Source of the DNA: Lachnospiraceae bacterium
GTDB lineage: Bacteria > Bacillota > Clostridia > Lachnospirales > Lachnospiraceae
NCBI GenBank assembly: GCA_016281275.1
Contig: JAEEIH010000038.1
Location: 1-35,136, forward strand
Direction: 5' to 3'
DNA: 35,136 nucleotides
Below are positions 25,045 through 33,079 of the stretch, piece after piece (positions within the stretch are counted from its first letter, which is position 1; the number at the start of each line of letters is the position of its first letter). Below the pieces are notes generated by a model. The model ran no database searches, was not told the DNA's origin, and was given only the letters and a program-made list of their open reading frames with translations. The translations under genes were made by a program, and so were the position numbers.

Positions 25045-26844
25045 ATGGCGGATAACCCTTACAATGTAAATATATCCAGAATCGATATTTCGGGCTTTTT
25101 AACTAACATTGGTCATGAAGTTCACATACCAATGAACATGATCCTCGGAAGCGCGGATCTTATTTCGCACGAGAACATCAGCAAGAAAGTTCACGACAGT
25201 GTTAATAACATTCGTCAGGCTGCCGACATGCTGCTCGGCATTACTGAGGATATCATCGACCTTGTCCGCATGGGCAACGGAACGCTCGCTGTCAGTGAGT
25301 CGGAATACAAGACAGAGGAGCTTCTCGTGGAGATCAGGAGCAATCTTGAAGGACGTGCTCTTTCGGCGGGGATCGAGGTGGATGTTCATGTTGACGGAGC
25401 AATCCCCTACAGGCTCATCGGGGATCGCGAGAGGATCAGATTGATGATAGAAAAGCTCGTGTCGAATGCTCTTGCGCTCACCTCGTCAGGTAAGATGCGC
25501 TTTGGCGTGAGATTTATGAAGGGCGGTCCGGGAGCCGGTTTCGTCAAGTTTGATATCATTGACGGTTCGCATAGGGCTTTACCCGAGGAGATCGTTAAGA
25601 TCGTTTCGGGGCAGGAGCTGAGCGAGGATGACAACATCACGGTATCCGACGGTAATGCCGTCAGGGTGTTCCTTGTCAAGAACCTCGCGACCATGATGGG
25701 CGGAAAGCTCACGGCGATCAGCTCAAGCACCGGCTCGAATGTTCTTTCCCTGCTTTTGTCCCAGAAGACGGTTGGGGTCGGAATCAGTTCGGACTATGAC
25801 ACGGCTGACGATGAAGAAGCCGGTACGGACGGCGAGGTGTTCGCCGCTCCCACGGCGCGGATCCTCGTCATTGACGGAACGGAAGCCGTGAGCAGGGCTG
25901 CAATAAAGATCTTCAGGAAATATCATATTGATGCGGATATCGTTGACAGCGGAGGGCAAGCGCTCGAACTGTGTAAGCGGATCGGGTATGATGCCGTGCT
26001 TGTGGGAAAAGAGATCAAGGAACTTGATCCGGTTGCGGTAAGAGACTCGATCAAGGCTCTTGAAGGGATGGAAAACGTGGCTGTTGCCGTGTATGGCAGC
26101 GGTAATGTTTCGGACGGCTTTGACGGAGCGTTCGATCCCGAAACATCGACGGAAAAACAGAAAGAATTCTTAAAGAAGGCAATTCCGGCCGAAAAGATCA
26201 ACATCGTCAGCAGAACACAGTACACGGGAAATGGACTTGAAGCGCTTGACAGTCTCGGACTCAATACAAAGGGAGCGCTTGAAAACTTCAACGGTGACGA
26301 GGAAGAGTACAAGGATGTTCTTCTGACGCTCTGCAGGAGCAGTGATACAAAGGGCAAGCTCCTTAGTCATTACATCGAAACCCATGACTACAAGAATTAT
26401 ATAGTTGCGATGCACGGAATCCTTGGGGTTGCCCGTGTTATCGGCGCGGACTGGCTTGCGACGAAGTCGAGAGAGCTTGAAAAGGCGGCAAAGCAGGGAA
26501 TTTACAGCATAATCGAAAAAGAAACAGGTGTCTTAAGCGACTACTTTGAAAAGCTTCTTTCATCGATAAGGACCGTTCTTACAAAGCAAAACGACGATGT
26601 GATAAAGGGTGAGATAAGCAGTGAAGACCTGCTTACCATAATCGGAGAATTACGCGGTTATCTTGATGAATATCAGCTCGACGAAGTGGAGGAACTTTTC
26701 TTTACGCTCGCGCAGTTCTCGTACCCCGACCCGCGGGTCATGGAGCTCATCCACGACGCTGAGGAACATATGCTTAACTACAGCTATACGGATGTTGCGG
26801 ATTGCCTCGACGAGGTTTCGAAGCTTTTGGAAAATGAAAAATAA
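25045..26844 (+). CDS. Degenerate hybrid histidine-kinase-like protein with HPt domain
   Basis: The 599-residue soluble protein keeps the order of a hybrid kinase, but most catalytic signatures are altered. The HisKA-like start has NIGHEVHIPMN, retaining H24. The HATPase-like region keeps an N-box Asn (N141 in KLVSNALAL), but the G1 box is IIDGSHRALP and no G2 glycine motif remains. A pseudo-receiver (about 270-385) has VIDGTE for the acidic pocket and LVGKEIK where the phosphoacceptor Asp should be (G321). The next 100 residues match an HPt domain, with H457 in AMHGILGVARVIGA. A helical C-terminal region of about 95 residues follows. Start 25045 has AGAGG upstream. There is no membrane segment. 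It may be a phosphotransfer scaffold near CheY; that role is inference. Confidence 0.75.
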   Translation: MADNPYNVNISRIDISGFLTNIGHEVHIPMNMILGSADLISHENISKKVHDSVNNIRQAADMLLGITEDIIDLVRMGNGTLAVSESEYKTEELLVEIRSNLEGRALSAGIEVDVHVDGAIPYRLIGDRERIRLMIEKLVSNALALTSSGKMRFGVRFMKGGPGAGFVKFDIIDGSHRALPEEIVKIVSGQELSEDDNITVSDGNAVRVFLVKNLATMMGGKLTAISSSTGSNVLSLLLSQKTVGVGISSDYDTADDEEAGTDGEVFAAPTARILVIDGTEAVSRAAIKIFRKYHIDADIVDSGGQALELCKRIGYDAVLVGKEIKELDPVAVRDSIKALEGMENVAVAVYGSGNVSDGFDGAFDPETSTEKQKEFLKKAIPAEKINIVSRTQYTGNGLEALDSLGLNTKGALENFNGDEEEYKDVLLTLCRSSDTKGKLLSHYIETHDYKNYIVAMHGILGVARVIGADWLATKSRELEKAAKQGIYSIIEKETGVLSDYFEKLLSSIRTVLTKQNDDVIKGEISSEDLLTIIGELRGYLDEYQLDEVEELFFTLAQFSYPDPRVMELIHDAEEHMLNYSYTDVADCLDEVSKLLENEK

Positions 26845-26845
26845 G

Positions 26846-26870
26846 ACCCGCACTTCACGGAGGTGCGGGT
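26846..26870 (+). terminator. Hairpin, possible weak terminator, between pseudo-kinase and aminopeptidase genes
   Basis: ACCCGCAC (26846-26853) pairs perfectly with GTGCGGGT (26863-26870), starting one base after the stop codon. The following TAAAATAAG has no T tract, so it is a weak terminator or an mRNA-stabilising hairpin. The aminopeptidase gene begins 48 bp later. Confidence 0.5.
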
Positions 26871-26918
26871 TAAAATAAGTAAAGTGCCGCAAAAACGGTG
26901 CTGAAAAGGAGGACAGAT

Positions 26919-28346
26919 ATGGCAACAAAAGCCGGCAGCAAGCCTGCTGCAACAAAAAAGGAGAACACAAAGAATAAGGAAGAAAAGAAGAATGCGTGGC
27001 TCAAGTACAGCGCTGCGGACAAGAAGAAGCTTGAAGAACTCTGCAAGGGTTATATAGACTTCATCTCGGACTGCAAGACAGAGCGCGAATGTACGGAAGA
27101 AATCGTCAAAGAAGCACGCGCTCATGGCTATAAAGATCTTGATACCGTTAAGAAGCTTAAACCCGGAGATAAGGTTTACCGTGTTAACAAGGGCAAGGCA
27201 GTAATCCTGTTCAATGTAGGGAAAAAGCCGATCAGGGAAGGCTTCAAGATCCTCGGCGCGCACATCGACTCACCGAGGCTTGACGTTAAGCAGAATCCGC
27301 TTTATGAGGACACACAGCTTGCTCTGCTTGACACTCATTACTACGGCGGGATCAAGAAATATCAGTGGGTTACGCTGCCCATGGCCATTCACGGAGTTGT
27401 CTGCAAGAAGGACGGCACAACGGTGAAGATCGTCATCGGTGAGGATCCTGCGGATCCTGTTGTCGGAATCTCGGATCTTCTCATCCACCTTGCTCAGGAG
27501 CAGATGAAGAAGGAAGCGCCGAAGGTTGTCGAGGGCGAGGATCTTAACGTCCTTGTCGGAAGCATCCCTTTGAAGGACGAGGAGAAGGACGCCGTCAAGG
27601 CGGGAATCCTTAAGATATTAAAGGACAAATACGGGGTCGAAGAGGACGACTTCATGTCGGCTGAGCTTGAGGTAGTACCCGCAGGTCGCGCGAGACACTA
27701 CGGTATCGACTCGAGCATGATCATCGGATACGGGCAGGACGACAGAGTGTGTGCATATACATCCGCTCAGGCGTTTTTCAATGTTCCCGATGTTGACAGA
27801 ACGGCGGTTTGCATCCTTGTTGACAAAGAGGAGATCGGCAGCGTCGGAGCCACCGGCATGACCTCGAGATTTTTTGAGAACACGGTCGCTGAGCTTATGG
27901 ACAGACTTGGATGCTACAATGAGCTCGATCTCAGACGCGCGCTTGCATCGTCACATATGCTTTCGTCCGACGTAAATGCCGCATTCGATCCGAACTACCC
28001 TTCGGTCATGGAAAAGAAGAACTGCGCGTATTTCGGAAAAGGCATGGCGTTCAGCAAATTTACGGGATCAAGAGGAAAGTCGGGATCGAACGATGCGAAT
28101 CCCGAGTTCATAGCTAAGCTTCGCGCTGCGCTTGACAAACATAATGTTTCGTACCAAATGGCGGAACTCGGAAAAGTCGACCTCGGCGGCGGCGGAACGA
28201 TCGCCTACATCATGGCTGAATACGGAATGGAAGTCATCGACAGCGGCGTCGGACTTCACAACATGCATGCGCCTTGGGAGGTTGCGAGCAAAGCCGATAT
28301 CTACGAAACAGAAAGAGGATACGAGGCATTTTTGAACGAAATTTAA
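26919..28346 (+). CDS. M18-family metalloaminopeptidase
   Basis: M18 enzymes are cytoplasmic, multimeric dinuclear-zinc aminopeptidases that prefer acidic N-terminal residues. The 475-residue protein shows the metal ligands and catalytic pair in order: AHIDSPR (H115, D117), DKEEIGS (E304 and E305), SSDVNAAFDP (D351) and GLHNMHAPWE (H447, with H450 nearby). The first 28 residues are a Lys/Ala-rich tail unlike the catalytic fold. ATG at 26919 follows AAAGGAGG, and an in-frame upstream start at 26898 lacks one. It is followed after 29 bp by the ECF sigma gene, so the two could share a transcript. Confidence 0.92.
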   Translation: MATKAGSKPAATKKENTKNKEEKKNAWLKYSAADKKKLEELCKGYIDFISDCKTERECTEEIVKEARAHGYKDLDTVKKLKPGDKVYRVNKGKAVILFNVGKKPIREGFKILGAHIDSPRLDVKQNPLYEDTQLALLDTHYYGGIKKYQWVTLPMAIHGVVCKKDGTTVKIVIGEDPADPVVGISDLLIHLAQEQMKKEAPKVVEGEDLNVLVGSIPLKDEEKDAVKAGILKILKDKYGVEEDDFMSAELEVVPAGRARHYGIDSSMIIGYGQDDRVCAYTSAQAFFNVPDVDRTAVCILVDKEEIGSVGATGMTSRFFENTVAELMDRLGCYNELDLRRALASSHMLSSDVNAAFDPNYPSVMEKKNCAYFGKGMAFSKFTGSRGKSGSNDANPEFIAKLRAALDKHNVSYQMAELGKVDLGGGGTIAYIMAEYGMEVIDSGVGLHNMHAPWEVASKADIYETERGYEAFLNEI

Positions 28347-28375
28347 GGGAACCGAAAAGGAAGGGGGATCGTCTA

Positions 28376-28894
28376 ATGGTTACAGAGACGGAGAATACCG
28401 TTTATGACATCGGTACTCTGATGCGAGAGTACGGCAACGATGTCCTCAGAACGGCATATTCCTTCGTCAGGGACAAGGAAGCCGCGAAGGATCTTTTTCA
28501 GGAAACCTTTATCAAAGCCAACTATAACCTTGATAAATTCAGGGGCGAAAGCTCTGTTAAGACCTGGCTTATCAGAATTACCGTCAATGTCTGCAAGGAT
28601 TATTTAAAGAGCGCGTACCAGAAAAAGGTTGTCCCTATGACTCAGGTCGAGGAGGACAGCCTGAGGGTTGAAGACGATTATGAGCAGATCGAGAACGAGG
28701 ATCGCGACGAGCAGATCAGGCGCGCCGTGAACTCGCTGCCCGAGATTTATCGTGAAGTGGTTTTGTGTGTTTACTTTAAAGAAATGAGCGTCGCCGATGC
28801 GTCGGCTTCGCTTGGCGTGCCCGAAGGTACGGTGAAAAGCCGGCTGGCTCGCGCACGCGAGGTTTTAAAATCTAAATTGGAAGGGAGGCTGTAA
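28376..28894 (+). CDS. ECF-type RNA polymerase sigma factor
   Basis: The 172-residue protein is a Group 4 sigma factor. Region 2 covers about 15-80 (AYSFVRDKEAAKDLFQETF and FRGESSVKTWLIRITVNVC), with the -10 recognition helix. Region 4 (about 115-170) has the helix-turn-helix MSVADASASLGVPEGTVKSR. Region 3 is absent, as expected. The start is ATG at 28376 after GGAAGGGGGA; a longer frame overlapping the aminopeptidase gene has no site. The membrane protein starting three bases after its stop is its probable anti-sigma factor. I find no clear promoter of its own kind within the window, so autoregulation is not shown. Confidence 0.93.
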   Translation: MVTETENTVYDIGTLMREYGNDVLRTAYSFVRDKEAAKDLFQETFIKANYNLDKFRGESSVKTWLIRITVNVCKDYLKSAYQKKVVPMTQVEEDSLRVEDDYEQIENEDRDEQIRRAVNSLPEIYREVVLCVYFKEMSVADASASLGVPEGTVKSRLARAREVLKSKLEGRL

Positions 28895-28897
28895 GTC

Positions 28898-30112
28898 ATG
28901 GATGATTTTGACAAACAATTTGATGAATTACTCAAAAATGCACTGAATGATGACCGTGACGCGGACGGCCTCACTGTTGACGAAGAACTGATCGCTTCCA
29001 CAATGAAAGCGATCGATGAAGCTGCTCCCGACAGGGAGAAGATCAGAGCTTCTTATGACGAAAGCTTTAAGAACGCGCCCCGGAAAAGTATTTTCACAAA
29101 GAAGAATGTGACCGCCGCTTTCGGCATTGTGGCCGGGCTGGCTGCGGTTGCTGTTACTGTGATATTTATTGGTATGGGAGGCGCAACTTATTCCAAATCC
29201 GAAAGCGTGTCGGGAGCGACGATGAGTACCTCGGCAAAAACCGATGCTTCGGCAGAAAGAAAGACGGAGAGCGCAGCGGATGGCATCGCTCGGGAAACCA
29301 TGGAATTTGAGATCATGGGGGCCAACGAAACCGAAACGGTATCAGCTCCCGCTGCAAGCGCGCCCAATTCGTACGGGATCGGTATGACCGAACCGGCCGA
29401 AGACGGATTGTACTACTTTGATGATGAAGAAATTGTCGAAAACGAGTCGGCTGTGACATCGTCGCTTCTGAAAGAGGTGTACACGGTTTATGACAAGCAA
29501 CTCTTTAAGCCGATGCTCGAAGCCGTGAGCGCTGCGGCAACCGGCGAACCCGAAGTGGTGGACCGCAGGACGCTCGTTGAGGAACCGGCAGAGGCATACG
29601 ATGTGTCCGGGAGTTCTTCGTCCGAAAGTGCGGCAGACATCGCGTACACAATCGGAGAATCCGGGGACGCGGCAGATTTTGACGTTGCAGCAGAGGAAGA
29701 AGAGGAAGAGTTCGATATCAACAATCCGGAAATGCTGTCACAAGCGCTGGAAGAATCAAAGGCGATGCTTGACGAAACGGGAGGACTCCCTTCTGAGAAT
29801 GCGAAGCACGTGATCGAGTTCGAAGAGTACCACGGCGAGATGATCCCCAAGGAGGAAATCCCGTACGACAACAATCCCAACTGGGTTGAGCTTGGTGATG
29901 CATCGGATGAAAGCTTTGAGGAATATGCTCCCCTCATCGTTGTTTACGATAAAGATGTGGAGGCGGACCTTGACATCTGCATTAAGGTCTTTGATGATTC
30001 ATGCATTTTGTACGATTTCGCATTAGATACAACGAGCACATATCCCATTACAAACGGAAGGGAATTGGCCGATAAATTGCTCGAGATTGTATCGAAAGAG
30101 AAAAATGAATAG
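28898..30112 (+). CDS. Probable membrane anti-sigma factor
   Basis: The 404-residue protein has a cytoplasmic N terminus of about 70 residues, acidic and helical, one membrane helix (about 71-94, AAFGIVAGLAAVAVTVIFIG) and a long extracytoplasmic part. That topology and its position 3 bp after an ECF sigma gene fit an anti-sigma factor that releases the sigma on an envelope signal. There is no zinc-binding HxxxCxxC motif, so it is not a ZAS-type. The outer region is low-complexity, rich in Ser/Ala/Glu with an EEEEEE run, and ends in a possible small folded domain (about 325-404). The sensed signal is unknown. The start has GGAGG 16 bp upstream, inside the sigma gene. Confidence 0.78.
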   Translation: MDDFDKQFDELLKNALNDDRDADGLTVDEELIASTMKAIDEAAPDREKIRASYDESFKNAPRKSIFTKKNVTAAFGIVAGLAAVAVTVIFIGMGGATYSKSESVSGATMSTSAKTDASAERKTESAADGIARETMEFEIMGANETETVSAPAASAPNSYGIGMTEPAEDGLYYFDDEEIVENESAVTSSLLKEVYTVYDKQLFKPMLEAVSAAATGEPEVVDRRTLVEEPAEAYDVSGSSSSESAADIAYTIGESGDAADFDVAAEEEEEEFDINNPEMLSQALEESKAMLDETGGLPSENAKHVIEFEEYHGEMIPKEEIPYDNNPNWVELGDASDESFEEYAPLIVVYDKDVEADLDICIKVFDDSCILYDFALDTTSTYPITNGRELADKLLEIVSKEKNE

Positions 30113-30119
30113 AAAATGC

Positions 30120-30148
30120 TTGTAACTGAAAATGAAAAAGTTTATGAT
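30120..30148 (+). promoter_or_regulatory. Promoter of dut
   Basis: TTGTAA (30120-30125), a 17-bp spacer and TATGAT (30143-30148) lie directly upstream of dut, giving a leader of about 26 nt. It is a moderate sigma-A match in an otherwise AT-rich 68-bp gap. Confidence 0.55.
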
Positions 30149-30180
30149 TATTAAAAGATGATCTTTACGGGGATGTTTTC

Positions 30181-30699
30181 ATGGAAAAAATCGCACAGTT
30201 TCAGAAGGTTTCACCCGAAAAATTCGTTGAAGCCGCAGTCGAAATGCTTGATTTGACCGAGTCTGAGGCGCTGTGCGCATTTGAATCGATCGTTCTTCCG
30301 AGAAGAGCAACCACGGGGAGCGCAGGGTATGATTTTTTTGCTCCCTCGACCATAAAGCTCGAGCCCGGACAGTCGTTGCGCGTTCCGACAGGGATCAGAG
30401 CGCGTATCGACGAAGGATGGGTGCTGATGCTCTATCCGAGAAGCGGACTCGGATTCAAGTTCGGTATGAGGTTAAATAACACGGTCGGAGTCATCGACAG
30501 TGATTATTTCTTTTCAGATAACGAAGGTCATATCATCGCCGGGATCACGAACGGTTCAAGCGACAAAACTCTCGTCATTGATCCGGGAAAAGGATTCATG
30601 CAGGGTGTTTTCTCGAGATTCGGGATTACTGTGGATGATGATGCGGACGGTGTTCGCAACGGGGGTATGGGGAGTACGACCGAAAGAAATCAGCAGTAA
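30181..30699 (+). CDS. dut: dUTP diphosphatase
   Basis: Dut hydrolyses dUTP to dUMP and pyrophosphate, keeping uracil out of DNA and supplying thymidylate synthesis. The 172-residue protein has all five trimeric dUTPase motifs: RATTGSAGYD (42-51), PRSGLGFK (86-93), NNTVGVIDSDYF (99-110, catalytic D106), DPGKGFMQGVFSRFG (134-148) and a C-terminal RNGGMGST (159-166). In the last one a Met replaces the usual Phe that stacks on uracil. A 40-residue N-terminal extension and a few extra residues around DSDYFFSDNEGH make it longer than the roughly 145-residue norm. The start has ACGGGGA upstream. Confidence 0.92.
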   Translation: MEKIAQFQKVSPEKFVEAAVEMLDLTESEALCAFESIVLPRRATTGSAGYDFFAPSTIKLEPGQSLRVPTGIRARIDEGWVLMLYPRSGLGFKFGMRLNNTVGVIDSDYFFSDNEGHIIAGITNGSSDKTLVIDPGKGFMQGVFSRFGITVDDDADGVRNGGMGSTTERNQQ

Positions 30700-30705
30700 A
30701 AACAC

Positions 30706-30828
30706 GCCGCTAAAGAAAAAACCGGTACATAGTCGAGTATTGGGAAAGGAATCGGCGGCAAAAAACTGCCGCCAAAGAAAAACCGGTACATAGTCGAGTA
30801 TTGGGAAAGGAAACAGCGGCAAAGAGGA
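30706..30828. repeat. 62-bp tandem duplication upstream of ddh
   Basis: Two head-to-tail copies (from 30706 and 30768) share about 50 bp of near-identity, including the block CCGGTACATAGTCGAGTATT and GGGAAAGGAA. The junction carries a hairpin, GGCGGCA (30754-30760) with TGCCGCC (30767-30773). The array sits between the dut stop and the AGAGGAGA ribosome binding site of ddh. It is non-coding and could act as a leader or as a read-through terminator. Confidence 0.88.
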
Positions 30829-30835
30829 GATTAAA

Positions 30836-31816
30836 ATGACCAGACTTGGTATACTCGGATACGGCAATCTTGGACGCGGCATCGAATTTGCAGCCGCACA
30901 GAACAGCGACATGGAGCTTAAGGCGGTATTCACAAGACGAGATCCCAAAAGCCTCACCATAAACAGCAACGCGGAGGTTTACAGCGCATCGGATCTTGCG
31001 GCACATAAGGACGAGATCGATGTCCTCATCATGTGCGGCGGAAGCGCCACGGACCTTCCTCAGCAGACACCGGAAGCAGTTAAGTACTTCAATGTGGTGG
31101 ACAGCTTCGACACTCATGCAAGAATTCCCGAACATTTCAAAAATGTCGATGAAGCAGCCAAGGCATCAGGCAAGATCGGATTTATTTCGGTCGGCTGGGA
31201 TCCCGGCATGTTCTCGCTCGCAAGGCTTTACTCCAACGCCATCCTCGTTGACGGCGCGGATTACACATTCTGGGGCAGGGGCGTAAGTCAGGGCCATTCG
31301 GATGCGGTTCGCCGTATCGAAGGAGTTCAGGATGCGCGTCAGTACACAGTGCCTGTTCCCGAAGCGGTTGCATCGGTCAGGAACGGTGAGATGCCCACGC
31401 TCACAACAGCTCAGAAACACACTCGCGAGTGCTTTGTTGTGGCAAAAGAAGGCGCAGACAAGGCAAGGATTGAAAAAGAGATCAAGACCATGCCCAACTA
31501 CTTCGCGGATTATAACACAACAGTTCATTTCATCTCACAGGAAGAGATGGATCGTGATCATAAGGGACTTCCTCACGGCGGAAGCGTGATCCGTACCGGA
31601 AAGACCGGAGCGGACAATGCCCATAATCACACGATCGAATTCAGCTTAAAGCTTGATTCGAATCCCGAATTCACTTCGTGTGTGCTCGTTGCTTTTGCTA
31701 GAGCCGCGCACAGGATGAATCTCGCAGGGATGAGCGGAGCAAAGACGGTATTTGATGTACCGCCCATCATGCTCCTTAAGGACGATCCCGATTTTGCAAG
31801 AGCGCATCTGCTTTAA
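30836..31816 (+). CDS. ddh: meso-Diaminopimelate D-dehydrogenase
   Basis: Ddh makes meso-diaminopimelate from tetrahydrodipicolinate by NADPH-dependent reductive amination, a one-step route for peptidoglycan and lysine. The 326 residues match the Corynebacterium enzyme (about 320) closely: a Rossmann glycine motif ILGYGNLGRG at 6-15, FTRRDP for NADPH, CGGSATDLP, VDSFDTHARIPEH, SVGWDPGMFS, FWGRGVSQGHSDAVRRI, HGGSVI and AFARAAHRM. The start has AGAGGAGA just upstream, next to the 62-bp duplication. The downstream amidase acts on the same wall, so the pair suggests a cell-wall theme. Finding Ddh suggests this lineage may not rely on succinylase or DapL alone. Confidence 0.96.
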   Translation: MTRLGILGYGNLGRGIEFAAAQNSDMELKAVFTRRDPKSLTINSNAEVYSASDLAAHKDEIDVLIMCGGSATDLPQQTPEAVKYFNVVDSFDTHARIPEHFKNVDEAAKASGKIGFISVGWDPGMFSLARLYSNAILVDGADYTFWGRGVSQGHSDAVRRIEGVQDARQYTVPVPEAVASVRNGEMPTLTTAQKHTRECFVVAKEGADKARIEKEIKTMPNYFADYNTTVHFISQEEMDRDHKGLPHGGSVIRTGKTGADNAHNHTIEFSLKLDSNPEFTSCVLVAFARAAHRMNLAGMSGAKTVFDVPPIMLLKDDPDFARAHLL

Positions 31817-31822
31817 GGGTGA

Positions 31823-31915
31823 CCGACAGACCGCAGTCGGAATAAATGGCGGTGTTGCCGCAGCGATTTGCCGGGGATTGCGGCAGGGGGGTCGGAAGAG
31901 CGTAAACGCTTCCGA
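31823..31915 (+). other. Three consecutive short hairpins before the amidase gene
   Basis: The 137-bp gap has CCGAC/GTCGG (31823-31840), TGCCGCA/TGCGGCA (31856-31885) and TCGGAAG/CTTCCGA (31892-31915), the last extended by GCG/CGC around TAAA. None has a following T tract, so they are not obvious terminators. They may be an mRNA leader structure or a processing element for the amidase gene. Confidence 0.4.
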
Positions 31916-31953
31916 TGGGGAGACTAAAATAGGGAAGAGAGGCCGCGCACAAC

Positions 31954-32898
31954 ATGTACGGACGTATCACAAGGGCATTTAAAGTGTTGATCAGCGTAGC
32001 TGCCGTAGCGGGTATCCTGACGGGATGCATCAGCTCGAGCAGTACTTTAACCGACGCTCCCGAAAAGCTTGAAAAGTCCATATCAAACGGCAAATCTCTT
32101 ATCCCTGACATTACGAGAGACACTCTTACTCTCCCCGATAAAGAGTTGGCATCTGTTGACGAATCCCTCAAAACTCCCGCAAAATCAACCGTATCAAACA
32201 AAACCGAAGAAAAAGAAGATGTGATCGGAGGAAGCCTGATCGATCCGGCCAAGTATGTGCCCGATCCGTCGGCGCGCATCAAGATCGTGCTTGACCCCGG
32301 ACACGGAGGAGTGCATAGCGGCGCGGTTTGTGACGGACTCAGGGAGCAGGATCTTAACCTTAAGGTTGCCATTCTCTGCAGAAATTATCTGATCACTCAT
32401 TACAGCGACGTGGCGGTATTCCTGACAAGAAGCACAGACAGAGAGCTCAACGAGACACTCAAGATCGATCTCGAGGAAAGGGCGAACGTGGCCGAATTTG
32501 CCAATGCGGACGCGCTCATCAGTCTTCACTTTAATGCTTCCGAGAACCATGACGCCAACGGCGCGATAGTTTATGTTTCGAAGCGTGACAATGTCAACGA
32601 AGAATCGGGCATGCTCGGGGATGCAATCCTCAAGCGGCTTGAGGATCTCGGGATAGAAAACCACAGCATTTCGATCCGAGACAGCAACGATCTTTTTGAT
32701 ACATCCGGGAATCCGTACGACTACTACGCTATCAATAGGCATTGCGCCGCAAAGGACATTCCGGGGATCATTGTGGAGCATGCATATATAGACAGTCCCA
32801 TCGATAGAGGATTTATCGACAGCGAAGAGGGGCTTGCGGCGATTGCAGAGGCGGATGCACTGGGAATCGCGGCGCATTTTGAACTGACACTTTATTAA
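31954..32898 (+). CDS. Lipoprotein N-acetylmuramoyl-L-alanine amidase (Amidase_3)
   Basis: The 314-residue enzyme should cut the bond between N-acetylmuramic acid and L-alanine of peptidoglycan. The first 25 residues form a lipoprotein signal ending in LTGC (C25), so it is tethered to the outer face of the membrane. Residues 26-105 are a Ser/Thr/Lys-rich linker. The catalytic Amidase_3 fold (about 108-312) has the zinc ligands H117 (LDPGHGG), E131 (REQDLNLK) and H192 (ISLHFNAS), plus the catalytic Glu E275 in IIVEHAYI. AGAGAGG lies about 11 bp upstream of the ATG. A strong terminator follows. Confidence 0.92.
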   Translation: MYGRITRAFKVLISVAAVAGILTGCISSSSTLTDAPEKLEKSISNGKSLIPDITRDTLTLPDKELASVDESLKTPAKSTVSNKTEEKEDVIGGSLIDPAKYVPDPSARIKIVLDPGHGGVHSGAVCDGLREQDLNLKVAILCRNYLITHYSDVAVFLTRSTDRELNETLKIDLEERANVAEFANADALISLHFNASENHDANGAIVYVSKRDNVNEESGMLGDAILKRLEDLGIENHSISIRDSNDLFDTSGNPYDYYAINRHCAAKDIPGIIVEHAYIDSPIDRGFIDSEEGLAAIAEADALGIAAHFELTLY

Positions 32899-32909
32899 CT
32901 TACCAAGGG

Positions 32910-32940
32910 CGCAGCGCTTAGAAAAAGGGCTGCGTTTTTT
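32910..32940 (+). terminator. Rho-independent terminator after the amidase gene
   Basis: CGCAGCGCTT (32910-32919) pairs with AAGGGCTGCG (32925-32934) with one mismatch, followed by six T residues. It isolates the amidase transcript from the T-box leader region. Confidence 0.88.
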
Positions 32941-33007
32941 GCGTGATAAACGAAAGCCGTCGTTTGCAAGCGTGCTTGTGGCGGTTGTTATGAATTCCTT
33001 GTCTGAT

Positions 33008-33030
33008 TGACAGGAAATCTGTCATGACAG
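33008..33030. promoter_or_regulatory. TGACAG palindrome upstream of the T-box promoter
   Basis: TGACAG (33008-33013) and CTGTCA (33019-33024) form a perfect inverted repeat around GAAAT, and a further TGACAG follows at 33025-33030. It lies about 16 bp upstream of the hisS -35 box, a typical operator position, but no regulator can be named. The 32941-33045 gap shows nothing else. Confidence 0.45.
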
Positions 33031-33045
33031 TCGCGGACTTTGGAC

Positions 33046-33073
33046 TTGACAAAAGTAAAAGAAATGCTAAAAT
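33046..33073 (+). promoter_or_regulatory. Promoter of the hisS T-box transcript
   Basis: TTGACA (33046-33051), a 16-bp spacer and TAAAAT (33068-33073) with TGC directly before the -10 make a strong extended sigma-A promoter. The transcript would start near 33080 at the T-box leader. Confidence 0.8.
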
Positions 33074-33079
33074 GTCCGT

